NCBI GenBank assembly: GCA_965153355.1
Contig: OZ231128.1
Span: forward strand, 48,484,001-48,548,000
From: Flaccisagitta enflata
Taxonomy: Eukaryota; Chaetognatha; Sagittoidea; Aphragmophora
Length of the DNA stretch: 64,000 nucleotides
Reading direction: 5' to 3'
Position numbers and translations under genes: made by a program. The notes under the pieces are model-generated. The model had not been told where the DNA came from. It did no database searches and saw only the letters and a list, made by a program, of their open reading frames with translations. Positions 35,431-45,067 of this stretch are shown here, piece after piece. Every line of letters begins with the position of its first letter. Position 1 is the first letter of the stretch.

Positions 35431-35759
35431 AGACAGATGGACCAACCAACAGACCGACGGACGATCAGAGCCTCTTATAAAGATGCGAGATGCATCTCAA
35501 TATAGAAATTCAGACACAAATAGTCACCAAACTTTTTTACAACCTGCCTTCCTCCACGTGTCTCTTCCACTTCATGCATAAAAAATATAAACATTTTAAA
35601 ATTTGCTGGTTTTCCTTTTATCGTTCGTCTCGCCACAAAAAAAGAAATTCTTCACAGAATTTCAATGAGAATCTTTCTCGAGTCCACAACAGAAAAATGC
35701 CAACTGAATTGACGCCTGCGTTCATCCTGAGATAAATCCAACAGATTAGCCCGCTTTTT

Positions 35760-35880
35760 TAGTTGCGTGCACGCGACTCTACAACCCGCTCCATCGGTTG
35801 GTCCATCGTTGGTCCGTCTGTCGGTCCGTCAGTCCATCGGTATCACTTTGCTTTTTCGGCGTTCACGGGCGTTTTTGACA
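35760..35880 (-). mobile_element. AGTCGCG-family hairpin end and core
   Basis: TTAGTTGCGTGCACGCGACTC, AACCCGCTCCATCGG, GGTCCATCGTTGGTCCGTC tetramers, then TTTTTCGGCG. The 13-bp minisatellite follows directly, occupying the place of the distal half. Confidence 0.7.
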
Positions 35881-35884
35881 TTGT

Positions 35885-36880
35885 GTCCCGACATTGTGTC
35901 CCCACATTGTGTCCCGACAGTGTGTCCCGACATTTTGTCCCTACATAGTGTCCCTACATTGCGTCCCGACATTATGTGTCAGTGTTGTTTCCCAACATTA
36001 TTTCCCAACGTTGTTTCCCGACGTTGTTTCCCGACGTTTCCCGACGTTGTGTCCTAACATTGTGTCCCAACATTGTGTTCTGATAGTGTGTCCCGACATT
36101 GTGTCCCAAAAGTGTGTCCCGACATTGTGTCCCAAAAGTGTGTCCCAAAAGTGTGTCCCGACATTGTGTCCCTGCATTGTGTCCCAATATTGTGTCTCAG
36201 TGTTGTTTCCCTTCATTGTTTCCCAACGTTGTTTCCCAATGTTGTGGCCCGACATTGTAGCCCAACATTGTGTCCTGACATTATGTCCCGACATTGTGTC
36301 CCGACATTGTGTCCCCACATTGTGTCCCGACAGTGTGTCCCGACATTTTGTCCCTACATAGTGTCCCTACATTGCATCCCGACATTATGTGTCAGTGTTG
36401 TTTCCCGACATTATTTCCCAACGTTGTTTCCCGACGTTGTTTCCCGACGTTTCCCGACGTTGTGTCCTAACATTGTGTCCCAACATTGTGTTCTGATAGT
36501 GTGTCCCGACATTGTGTCCCAAAAGTGTGTCCCGACATTGTGTCCCAAAAGTGTGTCCCAAAAGTGTGTCCCGACATTGTGTCCCTGCATTGTGTCCCAA
36601 TATTGTGTCTCAGTGTTGTTTCCCTTCATTGTTTCCCAACGTTGTTTCCCAATGTTGTGGCCCGACATTGTAGCCCAACATTGTGTCCTGACATTATGTC
36701 CCGACATTGTGTCCCGACATTGTGTCCCGACAGTGTGTTCCGACATTGTGTCCCTACATTGTGTCCCGACATTGTGTCCCGACATTGTGTCTCAGTGTTG
36801 TTTCCCGACATTGTTTCCCAACGTTGTTTCCTGACGTTGTTTCCCGACATTGTTTCCCGAAGTTGTGTCCTGACATTGCC
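35885..36880. repeat. 13-bp minisatellite with 413-bp higher-order duplication
   Basis: Unit GTGTCCCGACATT and variants (GTTTCCCAACGTT, GTGTCCCAAAAGT). Blocks 35888-36300 and 36301-36713 are near identical, each about 31 full units plus one 10-bp unit. All forward frames are open because 13 bp cycles through them, giving the S-HCVPTLCPDIV frames, which are not genes. Confidence 0.9.
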
Positions 36881-36959
36881 TGAGAGAGCAGATTCAAGGC
36901 CTGAGAGGTCAGATTTCAGGTCTGAAAGGGCATATTTCAGGCCTAAGCAGGCAGAATTC

Positions 36960-37005
36960 AGGCCTGTGTTTTACAGGACTTCATCCCCTTCGTTGCCGCT
37001 GCCCA
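36960..37005 (+). repeat. GCAGCGGCCCC-type arm after a TTCAGGCCTGA minisatellite
   Basis: GGCCTGAGAGGTCAGATTTC-type units (36880-36960) lead to CTGTGTTTTACAGGACTTC, ATCCCC and TTGCCGCTGCCC. The hairpin is slightly eroded. Confidence 0.6.
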
Positions 37006-37179
37006 AAACAGCAATACCGTCTAAACTTCAAGAAACGATGGAGAACGGTTACAAAAAAAATCTGAACAGTATCTGGGTCCGCAATGGGGGGGGGGGGGGG
37101 TTAAAGATAACCAATTCCATAAGATCGCTATGACCAAAAGATCACTAACCCTGTACATTCGCTAAAACTTTAAGTCTTT

Positions 37180-38700
37180 ACCTTTAGAGCCTCCAAACAA
37201 AGTTTCATGCAAATCCGTTGAAAAATGGCAAAGTTATGCACGTTTTTCACTTTTAGGCTAGTAGGGTGGTTGGGTGGTAGGCTGGTTTGGATAAATAGTG
37301 TGCATATCTTGAGTTCTTCCATTTAGAGACTCCATACCAAGTTTCAACCAAATTGGATGAAAAAGGTCAAATTTATGCAAGTTTTAGGCTGGTAAGCTGG
37401 TTGGGTGGTAGGTTGGTTTGGCCGGTTAGCATGCTCAAACATAAATACAGTGGAAACCTGATATAACGGTTTTGAAGGGACTTGGGAATTTTGGTTGTTA
37501 AATCCGAATGTTGTTAAATCGAATTACCATTTTGATAATTTTCTTATGAAAAAAAAGCTGTAGTAAAATCAAATTAGCCTATATATATGCTGAATGAATT
37601 TCAGTGGTTAATTATTCATGCAATTAGCAAACAGAGCGAGAGATTTACAGATAGAGCCTTTGATATGCTTGTTTTAATATATTCATGATGAATTATTGCA
37701 TATAATATACTATAACTTTTTAGCTAGTATAGAATATTGTAATACTTATATAAAAATCCATTTTGATTTAAATCTATCTTAACAAAAATAATAAAAATAT
37801 TCATTTTTATTCCATAATTTTTGTATTTCTTTTATTCTTTTTTCCATGCACTTGTTTGAATTTTTTATTCAAACCTTTTTAGTTTTTGTAATAATAAATG
37901 TTAGCTAAAATAATAATTAATCATGAATAGATTTATTGTCAAATCAATCAAAATATACTTCAATACCGTTAAATTAGGTGAAAAGTTTCTACGGGACCAA
38001 AAAATAAAACCTGTAAATCAGGTTTAGCTGTTAAATCAGGTGTTGTTATATCAGGAAAAATTAACATTGTAAAAACCTATAAAATTTTGGGACCTAAGCA
38101 TCATGGTTGCTAAATCAGAAGTGCTGTTAAATCAGGTGCCGATAAGGCAGTAGTCCACTGTAAATCACATACAAGTGTTGAGTCCTTTTATTTAGAGACT
38201 CCATACCAAATTTCATCCAAATTGGTTGAAAAACGCCAAAGATATGCACAGCTTTCACTTTTAGGCTGGTAGGCTGGTTGGATGGTAGGCTGGTTTGACA
38301 GGATAGATAGTGTGCATATGTTGATTTCTTCCATTTAGAGACTCCATACCAAGTTTCAACCAAATTAGTTGAAAAATGACAAAGTTATGCAAATTTTTCA
38401 CTCTTTGGTCAGTTGGGTGGTAGGGCGGTTTTGCCGGTTAGCATGCTCAAATGCATATAAATCACATACCTATGTTGAGTCCTTCCATTTAGAGACTCTA
38501 TACCAAATTTCAACCAAATCGGCTGAAAAATGCCAAAGTTGTGCATGTTTTTCACTTTTAGGCTGGTAGGCTGGTTGGGCCAGTTGGGTTGGTCGGATCA
38601 CAAAAATTGGATAGGATGTAAAGAGCCTTACCCTAGTACAACTTCCCACCAAATATGAACCAAATCGGTCAAAGCATAAAAAAGTTATCCATTTTTTTAA
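37180..38700. repeat. Degenerate long-unit tandem array split by a MITE
   Basis: About five units containing TTTAGAGACTCCATACCAAG, TTTCAACCAAATTGGTTGAA, AAAATGCCAAAGTTATGCA and GGCTGGTAGGCTGGTTGGG, spaced about 140-170 bp. The 37448-38160 element interrupts it; the uninterrupted sequence is seen near 38445-38470. Confidence 0.8.
37448..38160. mobile_element. Tigger/pogo-like MITE, 713 bp
   Basis: Left end CAGTGGAAACCTGATATAAC, right end ...GTAGTCCACTG, with TA on each side. Subterminal TTGTTAAATC/GTTAAATCAGG motifs occur near both ends. The interior (37600-37930) is very AT-rich with no transposase. Confidence 0.75.
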
Positions 38701-38968
38701 AATCCGTAATAACGACAATGACAACAACAACGACAACGACGACACACACCCGCCTTGAATTATAGTCCGCGTCGGAATGATATTCCGTCGCGGACAAAAA
38801 AAAACAAAAGACAAAATGGCATTGAGTTGGCATTGGAAGCAGTCTTCTACTGACAGTCGGAAACCAACCCAAAGTATCTGTATGGGAACCACGCGTTGAA
38901 ATCGACCGACATGTTCTTTTTGCTGTTTCAATGAGAATCACTGAGAGAGAAAAAAAAGAAAGTGAGAG

Positions 38969-38971
<3 letters not shown>

Positions 38972-39048
<77 letters not shown>
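38972..39048. repeat. (GA)n tract
   Basis: About 75 bp of GA, 600 bp upstream of the WAP start codon. Confidence 0.95.
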
Positions 39049-39049
<1 letters not shown>

Positions 39050-39051
<2 letters not shown>

Positions 39052-39326
39052 CGAACGCTCTTCGCTTCTCAGAATAGAAGTCAACAAAGCTCACCAAAGG
39101 ACCAAAGAACCAGAGGACAAAGAAAAACAAAATAAAAACAAAAACAACTCACGGACCGTGTCGATCTATTGACCCGCTGAACCTTGATTACGTGTGTTTT
39201 ACTTCAACTCGTATAAGGTCATACCGAATCTCGGAGACTGAACTTAAGTTGTTTTCATCCTTTTATCACTCGTTCGCGACTTAACACTCTACAAATGTCG
39301 ACCAGTCTGTCAGTCAGTCTCGTTTG
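39050..39326. other. Region upstream of the WAP gene
   Basis: Contains a degraded AGTCGCG-like fragment (TTCGCGACTTAACACTCTAC, GTCTGTCAGTCAGTC) at 39268-39320. No other structure is seen. Confidence 0.4.
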
Positions 39327-39519
39327 GTAAGATACCTTGCCTTTTATGTATAAGATACCCGACACAATAGGGCACTTAGTCCGTACAACCCTCCGTCCAT
39401 GCAGAAAAACATCATCCAAAATCTTTCATATTAAGATAGATACTTTTTTCATCGATCACAGCACCGCTGCCACTGATCGCGACCATTTTCCTCATGGACC
39501 TTTTTTTTTTCAATTTCAG
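39327..39519 (+). other. Candidate 5'UTR intron of the WAP gene
   Basis: A consensus-like donor G|GTAAGA begins at 39327 and a strong acceptor (a run of ten T then CAATTTCAG) ends at 39519, 127 bp before the start codon. A TATA-like GTATAAG at 39348 lies inside this interval, which argues for a competing model with a nearer promoter. The flanking sequence (39265-39330) resembles a degraded hairpin-ended repeat. Transcript evidence is needed to choose between the models. Confidence 0.25.
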
Positions 39520-39646
39520 TTCAATCGAGTTACGAATCTGCTTAAAAACTGCTCTTCGTTCGATCTTCGGTCATCCCTTTTAAAGTTTTCACCGTCTTCG
39601 AGAAATAAAAAGAATTAAAAAAAAAAAAACAAGTAGGAAGAGAGAG

Positions 39647-41397
39647 ATGAAGTATTTGATTTTGGCGTTGGGGCTTTGCTCCATCTGGGCGTTGACCTCG
39701 GCTCGGCCCGATTGGATTCCTGGACTTCCAGAACGGACTTACACTGAATACGGACCAAATGTGGAGAAGGAAGGATTTTGCCCTAGAACTCCCAGAGAAA
39801 GCCTCTGCGATACCAACTTTTGTATCCAGGTACGTCATAATTGAACAGTTTGCCGACTTGTTCCTAAAATGTCAGTCGCGTGCACGCATCTTAAAAAAAA
39901 ACCGCTTTGACTGTTGATCGGCTGGTGTTTCACTTGGTGCGTCAGCTTTTTGCGCGTTTTTTTTTTTTTGCATCATGATCCATGGCAAATGTTTGATTGG
40001 CCTGCCCATGGCCACCCACATGCGAATTGGGTACATGCATCACTTGAATACATCATTTTGCTTGTATTCAGGACAATCACTGTGAAGAGGCGAAAAAGAA
40101 ATGCTGTCCTGTTGGTTGCGGTGGCCCTATCACTTGAACATTACTTGTTTCATTGTGTTTGCATTCAGGACAATCACTGTGAAGAGGCGAAAAAGAAATG
40201 CTGTCCTGTTGGTTGCGGTGGCCCTATCACTTGAACATTACTTGTTTCATTGTGTTTGCATTCAGGACAATCACTGTGAAGAGGCGAAAAAGAAATGCTG
40301 TCCTGTTGGTTGCGGTGGCCTCATGTGCGTGGACCCTATCCCCGGAATCAGGAGAGCCGGAAACTGCCCAGACTTTTGGACGGTAAGATCTAAGTTATTA
40401 AAGTATAATCGAATCAACCTAGATCATTTCATTTGTCCGTAGACGCAGCGTCGATTGCCTTAGTAATTACTGTATTCTAGTAAACACCATATTCTAATCG
40501 AAATGACAAATGGTTAACCCTACTTGCTCGGTTACCACTGGCCAAAATGTCTCCAGGCGCTTGTTAAAAAAAATTTTTGATAATATATAACTACAGTGGA
40601 ACCCCGCAATAACAGCCCTGCCAAAGATTAACATTTTGTGGTCCCAAATGGTAGTTTTTAACATGATTTCACCTCTTTTTAAAGAGATAAAGGTGAAAAA
40701 TCTTCAGTCCCAATGGGACCGATGAGGCGGGGTCCTACTGTATTATCATGCAAAACCTGCAATGTGGGGGGGGGGGGGTGTCTGTGAAACGTTGAAAGAA
40801 GCAAAATTAGGTGATGATTGAATATGCTCTTTTGTAGATCGCGGTAGATCCCATGATCTATGCTTGTTGCTATCGCCGTATCTAATGGCTTATGGAGTTA
40901 TGGTTTCAAAAGTTTGAGTCTTGGATGTTTTGCTTTTCCATTAACTTTCCATGATCCAAAATCTTTGAATAAATGTTAAGGAGCCATTATTAAAGACCAT
41001 TCCTTGGGTTCTATTTCTAGTCAATCAGAAATAATGAACAGATAAGGACTACTTACTCCTCACTGTCGCTCTTAAAAGGTAAATGATTATGCTTGCTAAC
41101 TATAGCCATGGCTAGTGTTGGGGTTTAGTCAGTATGGATCTGGCTGGTATGATCAGGCAAGTATGGGTCTGGCTAGTGTGTTATCGCTAATTATTGTGTA
41201 TGCGGTCACTCTACTTGTAGCTTTTCCACAATCTGTATGTCTGGTTTCATGTTTATCTCGATTACCAGGTGTCGGTGGAGAAGTATCCCGATGTGCCGAT
41301 CAATCAATGTGACACGGATGACAACTGCTTGAATCCTGTGCACAAATGCTGTGGAACCGATACTATGGGAATCAGGAAATGCGTCAATCCCGCATAA
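39647..41397 (+). CDS. Secreted two-domain WAP (four-disulfide core) protein, 3 exons
   Basis: Exons 39647-39829, 40266-40382 and 41269-41397 join in phase 0 (61+39+42 codons) to give 142 residues and a TAA stop. Donors read CAG|GTACGT and ACG|GTAAGA; acceptors read TTCAG and ACCAG. Residues 1-19 are a hydrophobic signal peptide (MKYLILALG..., cleavage likely after LTSA), so the product is probably secreted. Domain 1 (about 43-85) has all eight WAP cysteines: C45, C54, C59, C65, C72, C73, C77, C82, including the KKCC pair and a CGG..C ending. Domain 2 (about 93-142) has six: C95, C114, C120, C127, C128, C138; the second and seventh WAP cysteines are absent. WAP proteins are typically extracellular protease inhibitors, antimicrobial peptides or, in molluscs, shell-matrix proteins; which applies here is unknown. 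The start ATG follows a short A-rich and GA-rich leader. Exon 2 has two upstream partial copies. Family assignment is confident; exact function is not. Confidence 0.85.
39871..40038 (-). mobile_element. Degraded hairpin-ended (AGTCGCG) element in WAP intron 1
   Basis: CAGTCGCGTGCACGC at 39873 begins it. A T-run, 'GCCTGCCCATGGCCACCCACATGCGA' type text (split here: GCCTGCCCATGG, then CCACCCACATGCGA) and GGGTACATG follow, matching the order seen in better copies. It appears decayed, and the CCTTGTT end is not preserved. Confidence 0.5.
40039..40332 (+). repeat. Triplicated 97-bp segment: intron 1 acceptor plus 5' part of exon 2
   Basis: The sequence CAG|GACAATCACTGTGAAG recurs with exon-type starts at 40072, 40169 and 40266, exactly 97 bp apart. 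Each copy carries the pyrimidine-rich intron end, the AG and the first 55 or so bases of exon 2. Copies 1 and 2 run into ATC ACT TGA after 21 codons and have no consensus donor. Only copy 3 continues to C82, P85 and a GTAAGA donor. Ninety-seven is not a multiple of three. Copies 1 and 2 are therefore pseudo-exons, or alternative acceptors giving an early stop. The exon-type parts of the copies look identical, so the event is recent or an assembly artefact. Confidence 0.85.
40594..40740. mobile_element. 147-bp MITE with CAGTGGAACCCCGC ends, WAP intron 2
   Basis: Left end CAGTGGAACCCCGC and right end GCGGGGTCCTACTG are inverted repeats, flanked by TA on each side. This end type resembles pogo/Tigger-like Tc1/mariner elements. 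There is no coding capacity. A G-run at about 40767-40779 follows it. Confidence 0.8.
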
Positions 41398-41419
41398 GAA
41401 AAAAAAAGTCATAGACGTA

Positions 41420-41753
41420 CAATAGCATAACAAGAATTTATTCGAAGTCATAAGAAAGTTCTCTATCAGAGGGATATGACTCAAAATCATGTACACAGAT
41501 AAATCACAGCAAAAATTTGGTTCTGGGACCTTTAAAAATTACCGCCGCCACCACCCCCATATCCCATAGAAAATATACAGAAACGATTTTTGCCTATGTT
41601 TTATCATGGGAAAGGGGGCAGGTGGCGGCGCCAATTTATAGGGGTTCCAGGGCAAAAAGTTTTTGATGGACCATCTGTAACCATGATTTTGGGCCTTATC
41701 CCTCTGATAGAGAACTTTTCTATGACATCGCATGTATTTTTGTTAGGCTAACG
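41420..41753. mobile_element. TA-flanked palindromic MITE in the WAP gene 3' region
   Basis: The two halves are imperfect inverted copies over about 165 bp each, meeting near 41587. The best matching block is GTTCTCTATCAGAGGGATA (41455-41473) against its reverse complement near 41697-41715. TA dinucleotides flank both ends (41418-41419 and 41754-41755). It starts 23 bp after the WAP stop codon and would form a long hairpin if transcribed in the 3'UTR. Confidence 0.8.
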
Positions 41754-41759
41754 TACAAG

Positions 41760-42265
41760 ATGGGATATTTGAAACGTCATTGGATTGTTAAAAATTTTGG
41801 TCTCTGATTGGTGGCAGTCTATGAATCAATGTCCACTACATAAAATTCAGTGTAGCTCTTACATCATGACTTGCGTCTAGACTGATTTTTACTTTAGTAT
41901 CAGCATGTACGTCTAACAAAGTAACAAATTCCTTACCAGTTGTATCTTGGTATAAAAGTTGCGGGTGGACTTCCTTAGCGATTTGCTACCCTACGTCTGT
42001 AGATACAAAGTTATAACCAACAACAGTTCTTTGTCTTCCACTTGTAACTATATTCATCTTAGACTTACTTTCAGTATTTGATCAGAACTTTTACCTTTTT
42101 TTGCTTGACGACCAGACATAGAACTTTATTTGAAATTATAAGCTGGCAGCCTGTTGATGACAAAGATTTGAAAGATATTTTGATAATATTCATGACATAA
42201 AATGACAATTACTGATCGTGACTACAGAACAAGTTATTTACTACAATATAGTGTTTATTCGTAGC
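41760..42265. other. Non-repetitive stretch after the WAP gene
   Basis: AT-rich with no supported gene. No clear AATAAA was seen between the WAP stop and about 41850. Confidence 0.4.
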
Positions 42266-42267
42266 TA

Positions 42268-43259
42268 CAGGGTGTTTCAAGCGTTTTGAGGTTTAAAGAA
42301 TCGACATAGCTTTTCTCCTAGAAAAGCTATTCCAATTCTGAAAAAAGGTCTGAATAGATCTTGAAGTGCAGTTTTTTATGTCACCAATTTTTTGTATTTG
42401 CGTTTTTTAGCTTGGGAGCTACGGGAGTTTAAAGTAAACAACATTATCCAGTTAACTAACCATGGTAAAGAAAAAAATAGACAACTTCTTTTACTAGTTT
42501 CTGGTCAACTATTGGCCTGAACTACAAAAAATCCATGACTGTTTAAAAGCTCCGCAAAAAATCTTCAAAACGCGACGTTGCAGGACATTGTAGCTTCATT
42601 CATTTAGAAATGGCAAAAGATTAAAGAAAAAAATCACAAATTGAAAAAAATGCTCCTTTTAATTTTTTTTCCATCAAGAAATTTTACTCTTTTTGTTTTT
42701 GTCAATTACAAACTCAGGATTGTCTTAGCTACTCGATATCCATGAGCAAATTAAAGAGCCATGAATTTTCTATAAAATGGAGCCAAGAACAAATTTCCAA
42801 CTCAATTTGTTCAATTTCTATGTTACAATAAAGATAGCCCATGAAAATCAGGTGTTACTGACTTTCCAAATTCTTGACCACCTGTCTTCATTCTTCTGCC
42901 ATTTCTAAACGGATAGAGATATGACAACCAGCAAGGTCTCATTGGAAAGATCTTTCACAGAGCTTCAAGATGGTCATGGATTTTGCTATGTTTTTCTTAT
43001 TGCTTGGATGTGAAACACTAACAAACAAGTAGTTTCCATTTTTTTGCCAAAATTATCCGGATTAAAGATGCATGCTGGATATGGTTGTTTTCTTCAAACT
43101 TACATAGTGGGCATATTTAAAAGCGCAGATACAAAAAATTGGTGACATAAAAAAACTGCACTTCAAGATCTATTCAGATTTTTTTTCAGAATTGGAATAG
43201 CTTTTCTAGGAGAAAAGCTATGTCGATTCTTTAAACCTCAAAACGCGTGAAACACCCTG
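42268..43259. mobile_element. TA-flanked full-length palindromic element, 992 bp
   Basis: Ends CAGGGTGTTTCAAGCG and CGCGTGAAACACCCTG, with TA at both sides. The outer 130 bp of each arm are almost identical inverted copies; the rest matches more weakly to a centre near 42765 (e.g. TTTAGAAATGGCAAAAGAT against the reverse of CTTCTGCCATTTCTAAA). Confidence 0.9.
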
Positions 43260-43399
43260 TAACTAAGGCTGCCCCAGATTTTTAGTGGCGTGCTTTGCAA
43301 ATATACACCCCGCTATGTCAGTTTGGTCGGTTGGTTGGTCGGTCTGTTGGTTGGTCGGTTGGTCGGTCGGTCGGTTGATCGGTCAGTCGCTCTGTCCCC

Positions 43400-44192
43400 T
43401 TTTTGGGCAGCGGCCCCGAAGGGGACGAAGTCCTGTAGAACACAGGGGGACTTTCGTTCGTCCGTCCGTCCTTCCGTTCGTTCGTCCGTTCGTTCGTCCG
43501 TTCATCCCCCCCCCCATCAGGGCCCTCAGGCCTCAAATTTGGCCTCTGAGACCTCAAGTATGGCCTCTCAGGCCTCAAATCTAGTCTCTCAGGCCTCAAA
43601 TTAGGCCTCTCAAGCCTCAAATCTAACCTCTCAGGCCTCAAAACTGGCCTCTCAGGCCTCAAATTAGGCTTCTCAGGCCTCAAATCTAGCCTCTCAGGCC
43701 TCAAATCCGGCCTCAGGCCTCAAATCCGGCCTCTCAGGCCTCCAATACAGCCTCTCAGGCCTCAAATACAGCCTCTCAGGCCTCAAATCTAACCTCTCAG
43801 GCCTCAAAACTGGCCTCTCAGGCCTCAAATTAGGCTTCTCAGGCCTCAAAACCATATTCTCGGGCCTCAAACCTGGCCTCTCAGGCCTCAAATTTGATCA
43901 CTCAGGCCTCAAATCAGCTGTCTCAGCCTCAATTTATTGCTCTCAGGCTTTAAATCAGTCCTCTGACCTTTCAAACCTTAATCCAGCCCTCTCATGCCTC
44001 AAGTCCGCCATCTCAAGCTTCCAATTGGCATTCTTAGGCCTTACGTCAGCCTTCTTAGACCTCAGTTAAGGCTCTTGAAGGCCTTCAGTCAGCCCTCTAT
44101 AGCATCTCATCCACTTCTTCAGGCAGGACGAATGAAAGTCCCCCTGTGTTCTACAGGACTTCGTCCCCTTCGGGGCCGCTGCCCTGCTTCCC
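43400..44192. mobile_element. GCAGCGGCCCC inverted-repeat module, CTCAGGCCTCAAATC core
   Basis: Left arm 43403-43465 (GGGCAGCGGCCCCGAAGGGG ... ACAGGGGGACTTTCGTTCG) and right arm 44124-44190 are inverted copies. The core has GTCCGTTCGTTCGTCC tetramers (43460-43505) and a 20-21 bp minisatellite (43525-44060). Confidence 0.85.
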
Positions 44193-44261
44193 CTCACTCC
44201 AATTCACAATCACTCAAAGCAGGGCAACGGGTATCGCTGACCACATATTGCCCTTGGGCGA

Positions 44262-44730
44262 CCTGTTGGGCAGTGGCTCCGAAGGGGTCGATGACCTATG
44301 CCTTCACACATATGGGGAATTTTTTCCCTCTTCTCCTTCATCTTCTTCTCCTTCTTCGTACCCCTCCCCCCCTCAAATCCAAGCCTCGAGGCCCAAATCC
44401 TAGTCTCAAGGCCCAAATCCTGGTGTGTTACCCATATTCCAGCCTCGAGGTTCAAATCCCAGCTAAGAGGCCTAGGTCCCAGCCTCAAGGCCCAATTCTC
44501 AGTCTCCAGGCTAGGATTTGGGCCTTGAGGCTAGGATTTGGGCCTTGAGGCTGGGATTTGGGCCTCAAGACTGGGATATGAGCCTCAAGACTGAAATTTG
44601 GGCCTGGAAACTGGGATTTGAGGGGGAGGGGGGGCAGAGGTGGAGAAGAAGAAGAAGGAGAAGGAGGAGAAAATTCCCCAAATGTGTGAAAGCATAGGTA
44701 ATCGACCCCTTGAACCCCCCCCCTGCTTCC
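44262..44730. mobile_element. GCAGCGGCCCC-type module with AGGCCCAAATCC core
   Basis: Left arm GGGCAGTGGCTCCGAAGGGG, TCGATGACCTATGCCTTCAC; right arm GTGTGAAAGCATAGGTAATC, GACCCC. The core minisatellite inverts halfway: TCAAGGCCCAAATCC on the left becomes GGATTTGGGCCTTGAGG on the right. Confidence 0.8.
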
Positions 44731-45067
44731 CCTTGAACTTCATGCCAAAACTACTTAGGCAGGGCTCGGGTACCGCTGACCATCTAACGGTTTTGCGACT
44801 ATTACTTTTTCGGCGTTTTTTAGCTTTTTGAGCATACGGCTCCTGCCCGGATGCCCTTGTTACCTTCTCCAGCACTGCTCCTGCCCATCCGCACGCGACT
44901 AGGGTAGCCATGTATCCGGCCTTGTTTCATTTCAAAGAAATCTATTCATAAAAAAGAAATTGTTTTCAAGAACTCGCTGGAAAACGATGAGGCTCTTGAT
45001 ATCAGTCAAAAGACAGTGATGTGGTACTAACGCTAAGTTCTTTAAGATCTAAAACCTCCAAACTTTA

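Larger units (their letters stand above)
43280..44930 (-). mobile_element. AGTCGCG-family element carrying two internal modules
   Basis: Left TTTTTAGTGGCGTGCTTTGC, CACCCCGCTATGTCAG and GGTCGGTTGGTCGGTCGGTC. Right half GACTATTACTTTTTCGGCG, CTCCTGCCCGGATGCC, CCGCACGCGACTAGGG, CATGTATCCGGCCTTGTT (to 44928). Two GCAGCGGCCCC modules lie between these halves. Confidence 0.65.

Noticed and set aside
35894-37133. Long Cys-rich frames (CVPTLCPDIV repeats) resembling a secreted repeat protein
   Set aside because: The 13-bp period leaves all frames open and gives the same peptide in shifted registers. Frames on the minus strand are open too. This is minisatellite translation.
43318-43891. RPERLDLRPE repeat frames on the minus strand
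   Set aside because: Produced by the CTCAGGCCTCAAATC minisatellite core of a repeat module; the same pattern occurs wherever the core is present.
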